Part shown: positions 22,667-34,179 of the stretch, in pieces
How positions within the stretch are numbered: position 1 is the first letter of the stretch
Layout: every line of letters starts with the position of its first letter
Source: Nymphaea colorata
Taxonomy: Eukaryota > Streptophyta > Magnoliopsida > Nymphaeales > Nymphaeaceae
Length of the DNA stretch: 64,000 bases
Direction of reading: 5' to 3'
NCBI RefSeq assembly: GCF_008831285.2
Contig: NC_045148.1
Coordinates: 8,067,001-8,131,000 of the forward strand
Translations under genes and position numbers: made by a program
The notes under the pieces: generated by a model
What the model was told of the DNA's origin: nothing
What the model saw: only the letters and a program-made list of their open reading frames with translations
Database searches by the model: none

Positions 22667-24082
22667 ATTGTTGCTCTGGATGACTAGTCTTATCTCATCC
22701 AGAGGCTATTGAATTGGATATGGCCATGGGTCTGGCTTGAAGAATTGTAGGACGTCGATCTGGTAACGGGTGTAGATCAGTGGTCTTATCTGATCCGAAA
22801 ATCGTTGGATTTAGATCTTCGTATGTGCCTCGATCAGTGGTCTTATCTGATCCAGAAATTATTGTATTGCGATCTGACTAGGGTTCAAGATGGGTGGTCT
22901 CACCTGATTGAAAAATCGCTGTATTTGAAACGAGTAGTGGGACACGATCAATGGTCTTATTTGATCGAAACTTTGTTGAGTCTGCAACTAGTAGTGGGCC
23001 TGGATCAATGGTCTTACCCGATCCTAAAATTGTTGGATTCGAATTTGCTTATTTCAAACAGTTCATCAAAATGACAGTAAGGGCTTTCTTGACAACGTCC
23101 ATAATGGTTGTAGTCATCTAACTGATGATTTAATTTCATGTTGAGCAGCTCCTGCATGGGTTTCCAAATCCAAGAGTCTTGAATGCACAAAATTCCACCC
23201 AAGAATTCTAAGATGGGCATCTTCATTGCCTCTCACCTCACCATTTCATTCGATCACCATTGGTTTTCTTCAAAAACGCTTCAAAGATGAGGCTGAAAGA
23301 TCCTCCAACAACACACTAATTTCTGTTGTCATTCAACACCTCCCTTTCATGCACTACACAAAACGCATGATCCTATTGTAGGTCTGGAAGACTAGTCTTA
23401 TCTCATCCAGAGGTTATGGAATTGGATATGGTTGTGGGACTGGTCACAAAAATTGTTCGACGTTGATCTCGAAACGGGTGTAGATCAGTGGTCTTATCTG
23501 ATCCGAAAATCGTTGGATTTAGATCTCCGCTTGTGCCTCGACCAGTTGTCTTATCTGATCCTGAAATTGTTGTATTGGGATTTGGCTAGGAGTCTAGATC
23601 AGTGGTCTCATATGATCGAAAAATCGTTGTATTTGAAAATAGTAGGGGGCCACGATCAATGGTCTTATTTGATCCGAACTTTGTTGAGTCTGCAACTAGT
23701 GCAGGGCTTGGATCAGTGGTCTTACCTGATCTTAAAATTGTTGCATTCGAATTTGCTTGTTTCAAAAAGTTCATCAAAATGACAGTAAGGGCTTTCTTGA
23801 CAACGTCCATAATGGTTGTAGTCGTCTAACTGATGATTTAATTTCATGTTGAGCAGCACCTGCATGGCTTTCCAAATCCAAGAGTCTTGAATGCACAAAA
23901 TACCACCCAAGAATTCTAACATGGGCATCTTCATTGCCTCTCACTTCCCCATTTCATTCGATCACCATTGGTTTTCTTCAAAAACGCTTCTAAGATGAGG
24001 CTGAAAGATCCTCCAACAACACTCTAATTTCTCTTGGCATTCAACACCTCCCTTTCAGGAACTTCACAAAACGCATGATCCT
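22667..24082 (+). repeat. 1,416-bp higher-order dimer, copy 3 (B+A)
   Basis: Same B+A order and exact length. The next monomer is again B (24,083 to about 24,790). A third type (GGCTATGGGTCTGGTTTG) then follows and the dimer pattern ends. Confidence 0.9.
22679..23386 (+). repeat. representative 708-bp monomer with internal subrepeats
   Basis: Subrepeats: 0a 22,679-22,729 (51 bp), 0b 22,730-22,774 (45 bp), 1 22,775-22,831, 2 22,832-22,888, 3 22,889-22,945, 4 22,946-23,002, 5 23,003-23,059 (57 bp each). The spacer is 23,060-23,386 (327 bp). Most subrepeats begin with GATCAGTGGTCTTATCTGAT or a close variant. In the frame of the GATCAGTGG word, each 57-bp unit reads as 19 residues of pattern DQWSYLI-x-K-x-L. 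The downstream end of the subrepeat tract reaches TTTCAAA, where homology between units stops. Confidence 0.95.
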
Positions 24083-25484
24083 ATTGTTGCTCTGGATGAC
24101 TAGTCTTATCTCATCCAGAGGCTATTGAATTGGATATGGCCATGGGTTTGGCTTGAAGAATTTTAGGACGTCGATCTGGTAACAGGTGTAGATCAGTGGT
24201 CTTATCTGATCCGAAAATCGTTGGATTTAGATCTTCGTATGTGCCTCGATCAGTGGTCTTATCTGATCCAGAAATTATTGTATTGCGATCTGACTAGGGT
24301 TAAAGATGGGTGGTCTCACCTGATTGAAAAATCGCTGTATTTGAAACGAGTAGTGGGGCACGATCAATGGTCTTATTTGATCGAAACTTTGTTGAGTCTG
24401 CAACTAGTAGTGGGCTTGGATCAGTGGTCTTACCCGATCCTAAAATTGTTGGATTCGAATTTGCTTATTTCAAACAGTTCATCAAAATGACAGTAAGGGC
24501 TTTCTTGACAACGTCCATAATGGTTGTAGTCATCTAACTGATGATTTAATTTCATGTTGAGCAGCTCCTGCATGGGTTTCCAAATCCAAGAGTCTTGAAT
24601 GCACAAAATTCCACCCAAGAATTCTAAGATGGGCATCTTCATTGCCTCTCACCTCACCATTTCATTCGATCACCATTGGTTTTCTTCAAAAACGCTTCAA
24701 AGATGAGGCTGAAAGATCCTCCAACAACACACTAATTTCTGTTGGCATTCAACACCTCCCTTTCATGCACTTCACAAAACGCATGATCCTATTGTAGTTG
24801 TGGATGACTAGTCTTATCTCATCAAGAGCCTATTGAATTGGATATGGCTATGGGTCTGGTTTGAAAAATTGATGGACGTCGATCTCGTAATGGGTGCAGA
24901 TCAGTGGTCTTATCTTATCCAAAAATCGTTGGCTTTAGATATCCGCATGTGCCACGATAAGTGGTCTTATCTGATCCAGAAATTGTTGTATTCGGATTTG
25001 GCTAGGAGTTTAGATCAGTGGTCTCATCTGATCGAAAAATCGTTGTATTTGAAAATAGTAGGGGCCACGATCAATGGTCTTATTTGATCCGAATTTTGTT
25101 GAGTCTGCAACTAGTGGAGGGCTTGGATCAGTGGTCTTACCTGAATCTAAAATTGTTGCATTCAAATTTGCTTGTTTCAAAAAGTTCATCAAAATGACAG
25201 TAAGGGCTTTCTTGACAACGTCCATAATGGTTGTAGTCGTCTAATTGATGATTTAATTTCATGTTGAGAAGCTCCTGCATGGGTTTCCAAATCCAAGAGT
25301 CTTGAATGTACAAAATACCACCCAAGAATTCTAACATGGGCATCTTCATTGCCTCTCACTTCCCCATTTCGTTCGTTCACCATTGGTTTTCTTAAAAAAC
25401 GTTTCTAAGATGAGGCTGAAAGATCCTCCAACAACACTCTAATTTCTCTTGGCATTCAACACCTCCCTTTCAGGAACTTCACAA

Positions 25485-26425
25485 CAACAGGAACCGGAAC
25501 CGTAACACGGAGGAGGGAGAACTCCTCGCAACAACAAGAACCGGAACACGGAGGCTCATCCTACTGGACCTTGGACGCCTGGTAGAAACATCCAACAACA
25601 ACAAACGTTCATCATGAACACTTTGGAGATGATGACAGGATTGATGTATGGCTGGACGCAGAATACTTCTTCAGGAGGAACAAGTACGGATACAAACAGA
25701 ACGACAAATGGTGAGGCAAGAGGAGTAACTCACCAACAGTTTATGAGCTTGCACCCTCCGAAGTTTCATGGGAAAGGCACTGCTGACGATGCTGAACAGT
25801 GGATAATAGAAACTGAGGAGATCTTTACCACTCTGGAAGTGCATGACAACAAGAAGGTTCGGTATGGAACCTTTATGCTAAAAGGAGATGCTAAGGAATG
25901 GTGGCGGACGCAACGTCAAGTGAAGTTTGCAAATCACGAAGCGACCTGGGGAGAATTCAAGGAAGCCTTCACACATGCCTACATCCCAACCTTTACACGG
26001 GAGAAACGCATGCAAGAATGCTTGGATCTTCAGCAAGGGAGTTGAGTCTGCAAGAATATGTCATCAAATTCAGACATTTGGAAAAATATTGCCCCCATGT
26101 GTATACTATTGATGCGGACCGAGCAAATAAGTTCGTCAGAGGCCTTAAAGACGGGTTGCAGAACCAAGTAATTAGTAGTCGTCCGAGAGATCTAGACGAC
26201 GCTATCGACATGGCCACACGTCTTGAGGAGGGCTGGAACAGGATGCAAGGGACAGATAGGAAGAATGAATCTCTGCGATCCAAGTCGAGACCCGACATGT
26301 TCAAGAGAAGGCGCAGTGACAGGGGAAACCAAGGGGACAGATTCAAGAGACAGAGGCCATCGAAGTGCGTCTTTACTGTGGAGCACAAGGTCATTTTATT
26401 CGTGAGTGCCCAAAGAAGAAAGAGG
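25485..26425 (+). pseudogene. Ty3/gypsy gag remnant
   Basis: An Asn/Gln/Arg-rich start is followed by the retrotransposon gag core: MSLHPPKFHGKGTADDAEQW at about 25,743-25,802, then FMLKGDAKEWW and FTREKRMQECLDLQQGS. A frameshift at about 26,040 moves the continuation (LSLQEYVIKFRHLEKYCPHV) to the next frame. A second shift falls inside the CCHC knuckle (YCGAQGHFIRECPKKK, about 26,376-26,423). Gag would package RNA in a particle, but this copy cannot make it intact. Confidence 0.85.
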
Positions 26426-26865
26426 TAGAGCAGAGGCGTGGTGCAACCAATCAGCCAGCAGAAAAGAAGGTACCTGGCAGAGTTTACGCGACCACGGTTG
26501 AGGAGTTGAAACCTACTGACGTGATTGAAGGTACCCTTCTTATACAATCTCATTGGGCTCATGTTTTGTTTGATTCTGGAGCATCGCATTCTTTTGTTTC
26601 TAAGAGTTTTGCTGAACTTTTAAAGTTAGAAAGAAAGAATATGCCTTATCAATTGTTAGTTGCTACACCTATGGGAAACAAAGACACATGCAGGACGTAT
26701 CTAGAAAATGTGAAAATAGAAATACATGAACATTTATTGCCAGCACAGTTGGTGGTAATGAATATGATGGGGTATGACGTAAACCTAGGAATGGATTGGT
26801 TATATCATCACTACGCAACGATTGATTGCAGAAAAAAAAAAGCTGAAGATTTAGTTGGAGAATAG
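26424..26865 (+). pseudogene. Ty3/gypsy aspartic protease remnant
   Basis: VLFDSGASHSFVSKSF carries the D-S-G-A active-site motif, and GYDVNLGMDWL follows at the usual spacing for plant Ty3/gypsy protease. The frame ends in an A-rich run (AGAAAAAAAAAAG, about 26,830) and a stop at 26,863-26,865, before RT. In intact relatives the polyprotein continues, so an indel in the A-run is likely. Confidence 0.82.
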
Positions 26866-27330
26866 TCAAAAGATCGAATTTAGAGTAAAAACGCCCCAAG
26901 ATCAAAGAAAGTTAGTTGTCTCAGCAGTTATGGCAAGGAAATACATGGAAAATGGGTGCACTGCATATTTGGTTAGCATGGACGCAATCGAGCAGAAATT
27001 AAAACCCATTAGTGAGGTGCGTACGGTGAACGACTACGCAGACGTGTTTCCTGAAGATTTACCTGGATTACCTCCTGTACGAGAGGTGGAGTTTGGCATC
27101 GAATTGATACCAGGAACTGCACCTATTTCTAAGGCTCCATATAAAATGGCACCAGCAGAACTAGAGGAATGAAAGAAACAGATCCAAGATTTGGCCAGCA
27201 AGGGATTCATTCGTCCAAGTGTGTCACCTTGGGGAGCACCGGTCTTGTTTGTGAAGAAAAAAGATGGGTCAATGCGGTTGTGTATTGACTATCGAATGTT
27301 GAATCAGGTTACAATCAAGAACTATCCAAC
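26855..27330 (+). pseudogene. Ty3/gypsy reverse transcriptase, N-terminal part only
   Basis: VFPEDLPGLPPVREVEFGIEL leads into RT. A TGA stop at about 27,170 interrupts it. [20 protein letters not shown] and [15 protein letters not shown] give the first RT blocks. The YxDD catalytic block and most of the palm are absent: sequence jumps at about 27,331 straight into RNase H. Confidence 0.85.
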
Positions 27331-27640
27331 ACATGATTTGGAATTAGGAGTTGTGGTATTTGCACTAAAAATATGGAGACATTACCTCTATGGTGTGGAA
27401 TTTGAAGTATTTTCTGACCATAAATCCCTCAAATATTTGTTCTCGCAGAAGGAATTAAACCTAAGACAAAGAAGATGGCTGGAATATCTCAAAGATTACG
27501 ACTTTGAAATAAAGTATCATCCAGGAAAGGCCAATGTGGTAGCCGATGCACTTAGCAGGAAGACGACTGCTAAAGCTAGTGGACTATTAATGCAGACATG
27601 GAGTTTGGTGGAAGACGTGGAAAAATGGCATCCATTGTGA
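27331..27640 (+). pseudogene. Ty3/gypsy RNase H remnant fused to RT start by deletion
   Basis: Reads [19 protein letters not shown], then [40 protein letters not shown] and ADALSRK, the RT-linked RNase H tail. The in-frame fusion to NYP of RT marks a large internal deletion. The frame ends at WHPL before integrase, where a second deletion removes the integrase zinc finger and most of its core. Confidence 0.85.
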
Positions 27641-27654
27641 GATGATAATGGAAG

Positions 27655-28278
27655 GGTGAATGAGATAAACATGTGAAGTTGGCTGAGTTTGCCTACAACA
27701 ACAGCTATCACTCTAGCATTGGAATGGCTCCGTTTGAAGCTCTTTATGGCCGACCTTGTAGATCACCATCATGTTGGACAGATATAGGAGACAACAAGAT
27801 TGAGGATCCTTTGGTGATCCAACACTACACTGATCAGGTCAATATGATTAGAAAGAAACTTTTGGCAGCTCAGAGTCGACAAAAGAGTTATGGAGACCAA
27901 CGAAGAAGAGAGCTAGCTTTTGAAGCGGGAGATCATGTATTTCTCAAGGTATCACCCACCAAGAGTGTTTTTCAATTCGGAAAGAAGGGAAAATTGAGCC
28001 CAAGATACATTGGTCCATTCGAGATTTTGGAAAAAGTTGGAGAGGTTGCATATCGAATTGCGCTTCCACCGCAGTACAGTCATGTTCATCCAGTATTTCA
28101 CGTGTCGATGTTAAGGAAGTATGTACATCATAGACCGAAAGGAGCATGTATTGCGAAAGAAGACAATCCCACTAGTTCAAGTGGAATGGCAGCATCATGG
28201 CATCAAAGAATGCACGTGGGAGCCAGAAGAAGACATGAGAAAGAATTACCCTCAACTGTTTCAATAAGGTACGCTTAA
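27655..28278 (+). pseudogene. Ty3/gypsy integrase C-terminal part and chromodomain-like tail
   Basis: Starts at KLAEFAYNNSYHSSIGMAPF and ALYGRPCRSP, the end of the integrase core. It then runs through KLSPRYIGPFEILEKVGEVA and HPVFHVSMLRKYV. A frameshift follows: the alternate frame gives VEWQHHGIKECTWEPEEDM and KNYPQLF, the end of a chromodomain of the Tekay/Del type (family knowledge). Part of the chromodomain is deleted between RKYVH and the shifted frame. Confidence 0.85.
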
Positions 28279-28297
28279 ATTTCGAGGACGAAATTTC

Positions 28298-28314
28298 TTT
28301 TTAGGGGGGGAGGA
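28298..28314 (+). promoter_or_regulatory. polypurine tract preceding the 3' LTR
   Basis: TTTTTAGGGGGGGAGGA lies directly before TGTAACACCC. It is preceded by AAATTTCGAGGACGAAATTT, the conserved context at this spot in plant Ty3/gypsy elements. It would prime plus-strand DNA synthesis. Confidence 0.85.
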
Positions 28315-30861
28315 TGTAACACCCATGATCTCTTTCCTTTTTCTTTATTTATGGAAAACATTAATAGGGGGAAGAATTATAAACGGCAGATTTAATTGAG
28401 GGTTACGTAAAATGAAAACTGACAATTAAATCATAGAGGAAGCAGTTTTGGAAAGAAAAGAAGGGGAAAGAAACAACTGACGAGTGACTGATTTCCTTGT
28501 GAAAGATTGAAAATTAGTCATCTCTTATTGCTGCAGCCCTCAACGGGAGACTCCAACGACAAGAGAAAGAAAGAAAGGAAGAGAGAGAGAGGGACGTCCT
28601 CATCTTTGCCCTCTTTCTAGTTGAAGATTGAAGTGGTTGGCTGCTAGAAAGGGACGAGAAACAAAAGGGGAAGTCATTTCGGAATCAAAAAAAAGGTATG
28701 GGAATGTTCAACTATGAATAGAGCATGAAGCCGTGAATTTATGATTTCTTATAGAAGCTATATCTATGTAGATCTATGTATCTTGGTGCATGAATATGAA
28801 TCTATGCATGAGTTGTAGTATGGGGATTTTCAGCCATGATTGAAGCATGAAGCCATGTATTTTGATCTCTTATGGATACATATACACTTAGAAAATGAAT
28901 CCATGTAGGGAAGTTTCAATTATGCATGTATCATGAAGCATGCGTATTTTGAGTTCTTGCATATACATATACAAGTGAATCTATGTAAGGGATGAATCCA
29001 TGAATAAAATGCCATATATGGAGATGATATGTGATGTTTTTAGATCTAGTAATCTCTGGTTTCTTAGAAATAAGCATCATGGTGCGTGTTAGTATAAGAT
29101 GGATGTTGAAACTCTGTGGCGTAGATTGTTAAAGTTGTTCTCCTTGTTTCCGTTTGTTATTCAATCTGTGAAAAACTAAGACTAGGGCCAACCTTAGAAC
29201 CGAGCATACATATATGAGATCAGAAGAGTTGCGATAGAGATTTCAAGCTAACTACAAAAAAAAAAATGTGTTTATCAACCCTCATAGAGGGTCTGGCCTT
29301 AGGACGTGCGATACAAAATGAATTTGGAAAGACTCTATTGTCTTCCCGAGCCTACTATGATACAAGGAAAGAGGGGAGGAAATACCCCAACTCCATCGAC
29401 GAGCAGAACCTGTCGCCGATCGACTGGAAACCGGTCGTTTCCTTGTGGGGGTAGCAGAGGTGAGTTGGGGAAAATAGGACACGGCGCTGTAAGGAGTTCC
29501 TCCTGCCGTTCCCTTTTCCTTGCTGGTTCCTCCCTGCTGCAGCGAGAAGGAGACTGGGAAGGACACATTGGAAGCTCCTGGTTCGGGAGATTTTCTTCCT
29601 CACGATGGTCGTGGGAAGAAAGAAAAGAAAAAAAAAGGGGGGGAAACAGAGATGGGAGCGACGGCGGTGGCTGACGGCGTCGATCGGTTGGTGGCGAGGA
29701 ATCTTCGCGTTGGTGCTCACCGGAAGAAGACGATCTCTCTCTCTCCCGTGCTGGTTTTGGGTTGTTGAAGATGAGAAGAGGAAGCCATCACCCACCGGCG
29801 GTCGAGCGAGACGAGTAAGGCACCGTGAGGAGAGAGAAAACGGGCGAAGGAAATGAAAAAAAAAACGAGTGGGTTCGTTTTTATATCAAAACTCAAAAAT
29901 TTCAAAGCGGGTCCACCTCTTAAGCAAAATTTACAAAAAGGCTGTTATACATTCTATAACTTTCATGCCGCAACATTTTTGCTAAAAACCTCTTCAAAAA
30001 GAGGTTTGCGAAAGTGTTTTTCAGCAGGAAACAGATATTTAATATGAAATTATGTTTCGGTACCCTTTAAGTTTTTATAAATTGCCAAAAGGTAGTTTTA
30101 TAAATTAAAGATGAAAAGTTATGTGTTATTGCTCTTTGATGCTCCTAATTGTGTTTAAAATTTCAGAAAGATGGTCCTGAAATCAATTTCGAAAAGTTGA
30201 TGAGGAAAGTCACGTTTTAAGAATTTAAAGTATAAATTCTCTTACTTTTGAGTGGTTATTTTATTTGAGAATTCTTGGCGTGATAGTCCGTATGTTGTTT
30301 CTATATTCGACTATGTTTTGAGGCCATTATAAAAAAAAAAGGTTTATTGTTTCTGTTTGGGAAACCGAGCCTGAGGGCGGTTTCTGTGAGAGGTACTAGA
30401 TGATGTCTAGCATTGGCAAACCCTCACTTTTGAAATTCGAAGGCGAAACGTGGACTTTGTGCGATGATTTATGCGAGTGCGAGCTTTCTGTTTTGCCCAG
30501 TGTTTGGTTTCGTTCCGGAAGGTAGTGGTGTGCCTGAGCTCACTGTTGACGCTCACTCCTCTGGCTGTACTGGAGGGCCCACAGGGTATTGGGCGGCACA
30601 AGGCCCCGGGATTCTGTTCTGTTTCTGTTTGGGAGCGAGACTCCTGGTCTCTCCACCCGGGTTCCTAGAGAGACCATGCTGCTGCAGCGGCGATCTGGGA
30701 TATCTCAGGAGGCCTCACTGAAGGTACCCTCGATCTGTTGGATCACCTGGTGAAGAGATGTTCTGTTCTGCCCGTGAGTGCCCACGGGGATTTCTGTTGC
30801 TCGGCACGATGACCATGACATTGTTAGAGAACCATGGTTCGAAGCCTACGAAATTTTGGAG
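28315..30861 (+). repeat. partial 3' LTR of the chromovirus
   Basis: Begins TGTAACACCC after the polypurine tract. The 2.5-kb stretch is non-coding. A GC- and purine-rich island (about 29,360-29,860) gives spurious frames on both strands. No terminal CA, target duplication or second LTR is available, so the end at the satellite junction is probably a truncation rather than the true LTR end. Confidence 0.75.
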
Positions 30862-32119
30862 GTTGTCTTATCTGATCCAAAAATTGTTGTATGGGGATTT
30901 GGCTAGGAGTCTAGATCAGTGGTCTCACCTGATCGAAAAATCGTTGTATTTGAAAATAGAAGGGGGCCACCATCAACTGTCTTATTTGATCCGAACATTG
31001 TTGAGTCTGCAACTAGTAGTGGGCTTGGATCAGTGGTCTTACCCGATCCTAAAATTGTTGGATTCGAATTTGCTTATTTCAAAAAGTTCATCAAAATGAC
31101 AGCAAGGGCTTTCTTGACAACGTCCATAATGGTTGTAGTCGTCTAACTGATGATTTAATTTCATGTTGAGCAGCTCCTGCATGGGTTTCCAAATTCAAGA
31201 GTCTTGAATGCACAAAATACCACCCAAGAATTCTAACATGGTCATCTTCATTGCCTCTCACTTCCCCATTTCATTCGATCACCATTGGTTTTCTTCAAAA
31301 ACGCTTCTAAGATGAGGCTGAAAGATCCTCCAACAACACTCTAATTTCTCTTGGCATTCAACACCTCCCTTTCATGCACTTCACAAAACACATGATCCTA
31401 TTGTAGGTCTGGTTGACTAGTCTTATCTCATCCAGAGGTTATGGAATTGGATATGGTTGTATGACTGGCCACAAAAATTGTTCGACGTCGATCTCGAAAC
31501 GGGTGTATATCAGTGGTCTTAACTGATCCAAAAATCGTCGGATTTAGATCTCCGCATGTGCCTCGATCAGTTGTCTTATCTGATCATGAAATTGTTGTAT
31601 TGGGATTTGGCTAGGAGTCTAGATCAGTGGTCTCATCTGATCGAAAAATCGTTGTATTGGAAAATAGTAGGGGGCCACGATCAATTATCTTATTTGATCC
31701 GTACTTTGTTGAGTCTGCAACTAGTTGAGGGCCTGGATCAGTGGTCTTACCTGATCCTAAGATTGTTGCATTCGAATTTGCTTGTTTCAAAAAGTTCATC
31801 AAAATGACAGTAAGGGCTTTCTTGACAACGTCCATAATGGTTGTAGTTGTCTAACTGATGATTTAATTTCATGTTGAGCAGCTCCTGCATGCGTTTCCAA
31901 ATCCAAGAGTCTTGAATGCACAAAATACCACCCAAGAATTCTAACAAGGGCATCTTCATTGCCTCCCACTTTCCCATTTCAGTCGAACACCATTGGTTTT
32001 CTTCAAAAACGCTTCTAAGATGAGGCCGAAAGATCCTCCAACAACACTCTAATTTCTCTAGGCATTCAACACCTCCCTTTCAGGAACTTCACAAAACGCA
32101 TGATCCTATTGTACCTCTG

Positions 32120-33020
32120 GATGACTAGTCTTATCTCAACCAGAGCCTATTGAATTGGATATGGCTATGGGTCTGGTTTGAAAAATTGATGGACGTCGAT
32201 CTCGTAATGGGTGTAGATCAGTGGTCTTATCTGATCCGAAAATCGTTGGCTTTAGATCTCCGCATGTGCCTCGATATGTGGTCTTATCTGATCCAAAAAT
32301 TATTGTATTGGGATCTGACTAGGGGTCAAGATCGGTGGTCTCACCTGATCGAAAAATCGTTGTGGGAGTGGTCACAAAAATTGTTCGACGTCGATCTCAA
32401 AACGGGTGTAGATCAGTGGTCTTATCTGATATGAAAATCGTTGGATTTAGATTTTCGCATGTGCCTCGATCAGTTGTCTTATCTGATCCTGAAATTGTTG
32501 TATTGGGATTTGGCTAGGAGTCTAGATCAGTGGTCTCATCTGATAGAAAAATCGTTGTATTTGAAAATAGAAGGGGGCCACGATCAATTGTCTTATTTGA
32601 TCCGAACTTTGTTGAGTCTGCAACTAGTAGTGGGCTTGGATCAGTGGTCTTACCCGATCCTAAAATTGTTGGATTCGAATTTGCTTATTTCAAAAAGTTC
32701 ATCAAAACGACAGTAAGGGCTTTGTTGAAAACGTCCATAATGGTTGTAGTCGTCTAACTGATGATTTAATTTCATGTTGAGCAGCTCCTGCATGGGTTTC
32801 CAAATCCAAGAGTCTAGAATGCACAAAATACCACCCAAGAATTCTAATATGGGCATCTTCATTTCCTCACTTCCTCATTTCAATCGTTAACCATTGGTTT
32901 TCTTCAAAAACGCTTCCATGATGAGGCAGAAAGATCCTCCAACAACACTCTAATTTCTCTTGGCATTCAACACCTCCCTTTCAGGAACTTCACAAAACGC
33001 ATGATCCTATTGTTGCTCTG
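32120..33020 (+). repeat. hybrid monomer E, copy 1 (901 bp)
   Basis: Subrepeats 0a-0b-1-2-partial 3 are joined at about 32,362 to a second 0b-1-2-3-4-5. The junction reads AAATCGTTGTGGGAGTGGTC. Confidence 0.9.
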
Positions 33021-34179
33021 GATGACTAGTCTTATCTCATCCAGAGGCTATTGAATTGGATATGGCCATGGGTCTGGCTTGAAGAATTGTAGGACGTCGA
33101 TCTCGTAATGGGTGTAGATCAGTGGTCTTATCTGATCCGAAAATAGTTGGATTTAGATCTTCGTATGTGCCTCGATCAGTGGTCTTTTCTGATCCAGAAA
33201 TGATTGTATTGGCATTTGACTAGGGGTCAAGATCGGTGGTCTCACCTGATCGAACAATCGTTGTATTTGAAACTAGTAGTGGGCCACGATCAATGGTCTT
33301 ATTTGATCGAAACTTTGTTGAGTCTGCAACTAGTAGTGGGCTTCGATCAGTGGTCTTACCCGATCCTAAAATTGTTGGATTCAAATTTGCTTACTTCAAA
33401 AAGTTTATCAAAATGACAATAAGGGCTTTCTTGACAACGTCCACAATGGTTGTAGTCGTCCAACTGATGATTTAATTTCATGTTGAGCAGCTCCTCCATG
33501 GGTTTCCAAATCCAAGACTCTAGAATGCACAAAATATCACCCAAGAATTCTAACATGGGCATCTTCATTGTCTCACTTCCCCATTTCATTCGATCACCAT
33601 TGGTTTTCTTCAAAAATGCTTCCATGATGAGGCAGAAAGATCCTCCAACAACACTCTAATTTCTCTTGGCATTCAACACCTCCCTTTCAAGCACTTCACA
33701 AAACGCATGATCCTATTGTAGGTCTGGATGACTTGTCTTATCTCATCTAGACGTTATGGAATTGGATATGTTTGTGGGACTGGTCACAAAAATTGTTCGA
33801 CATTGATCTCGAAATGGGTGTAGATCAGTGGTCTTATCTGATCCGAAAATCGTTGGATTTAGATATCCGCATGTGCCTCGATCAGTTGTCTTATCTGATC
33901 CAAAAATTGTTGTATTGGGATCTAACTAGGAGTTTAGATCAGTGGTCTCATCTGATCGAAAAATCGTTGTATTTGAAAATAGTAGGGGGCCACGATCAAT
34001 TGTCTTATTTGATCCGAACTTTGTTGAGTCTGCAACTAGTGGAGGGCCTGGATCAGTGGTCTTACCTGATCCTAAGATTGTTGCATTCGAATTTGCTTGT
34101 TTCAAAAAGTTCATCAAAATGGCAATAAGGGCTTTCTTGACAACATCCATAATGTTTGTAGTTGTCTAACTGATGATTT

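Larger units (their letters stand above)
18892..25484 (+). repeat. satellite array, block 1 (708-bp monomers)
   Basis: About 9.3 head-to-tail monomers. A fixed landmark in the spacer recurs at 19,686, 20,394, 21,102, 21,810, 22,518, 23,226, 23,934, 24,642 and 25,349: seven intervals are exactly 708 bp and the last is 707. Orientation is uniform. The block starts abruptly at TGTTGAGCAGC in mid-spacer and ends at a retrotransposon junction in mid-spacer. Confidence 0.97.
25485..30861 (+). mobile_element. truncated Ty3/gypsy chromovirus (Tekay/Del-like) inside the satellite
   Basis: The order is gag, protease, RT start, RNase H, integrase end, chromodomain-like tail, polypurine tract and partial 3' LTR. 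The left end joins satellite spacer (...CTTCACAA) directly to gag, so the 5' LTR, primer-binding site and gag start are missing. The right end joins LTR sequence to the middle of satellite subrepeat 2 (GTTGTCTTATCTGATCC). The two flanks are at different monomer phases and there is no target-site duplication, so this is not a simple insertion. Internal deletions and frameshifts make it non-autonomous. Confidence 0.88.

Noticed and set aside
18892-25484. Ribosomal IGS or 5S rDNA origin of the satellite
   Set aside because: I found no 5S, 18S or 25S-like sequence or Pol III box arrangement in the monomer.
25993-26589. 198-codon antisense frame over gypsy gag and protease
   Set aside because: It lies opposite well-supported gag/protease sequence and shows no motif of its own.
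29266-29905. Overlapping open frames of 60-146 codons on both strands in the LTR
   Set aside because: They fall in a purine- and GC-rich island of the gypsy LTR and show low-complexity Arg/Gly/Lys or Ser/Phe composition with no domain.
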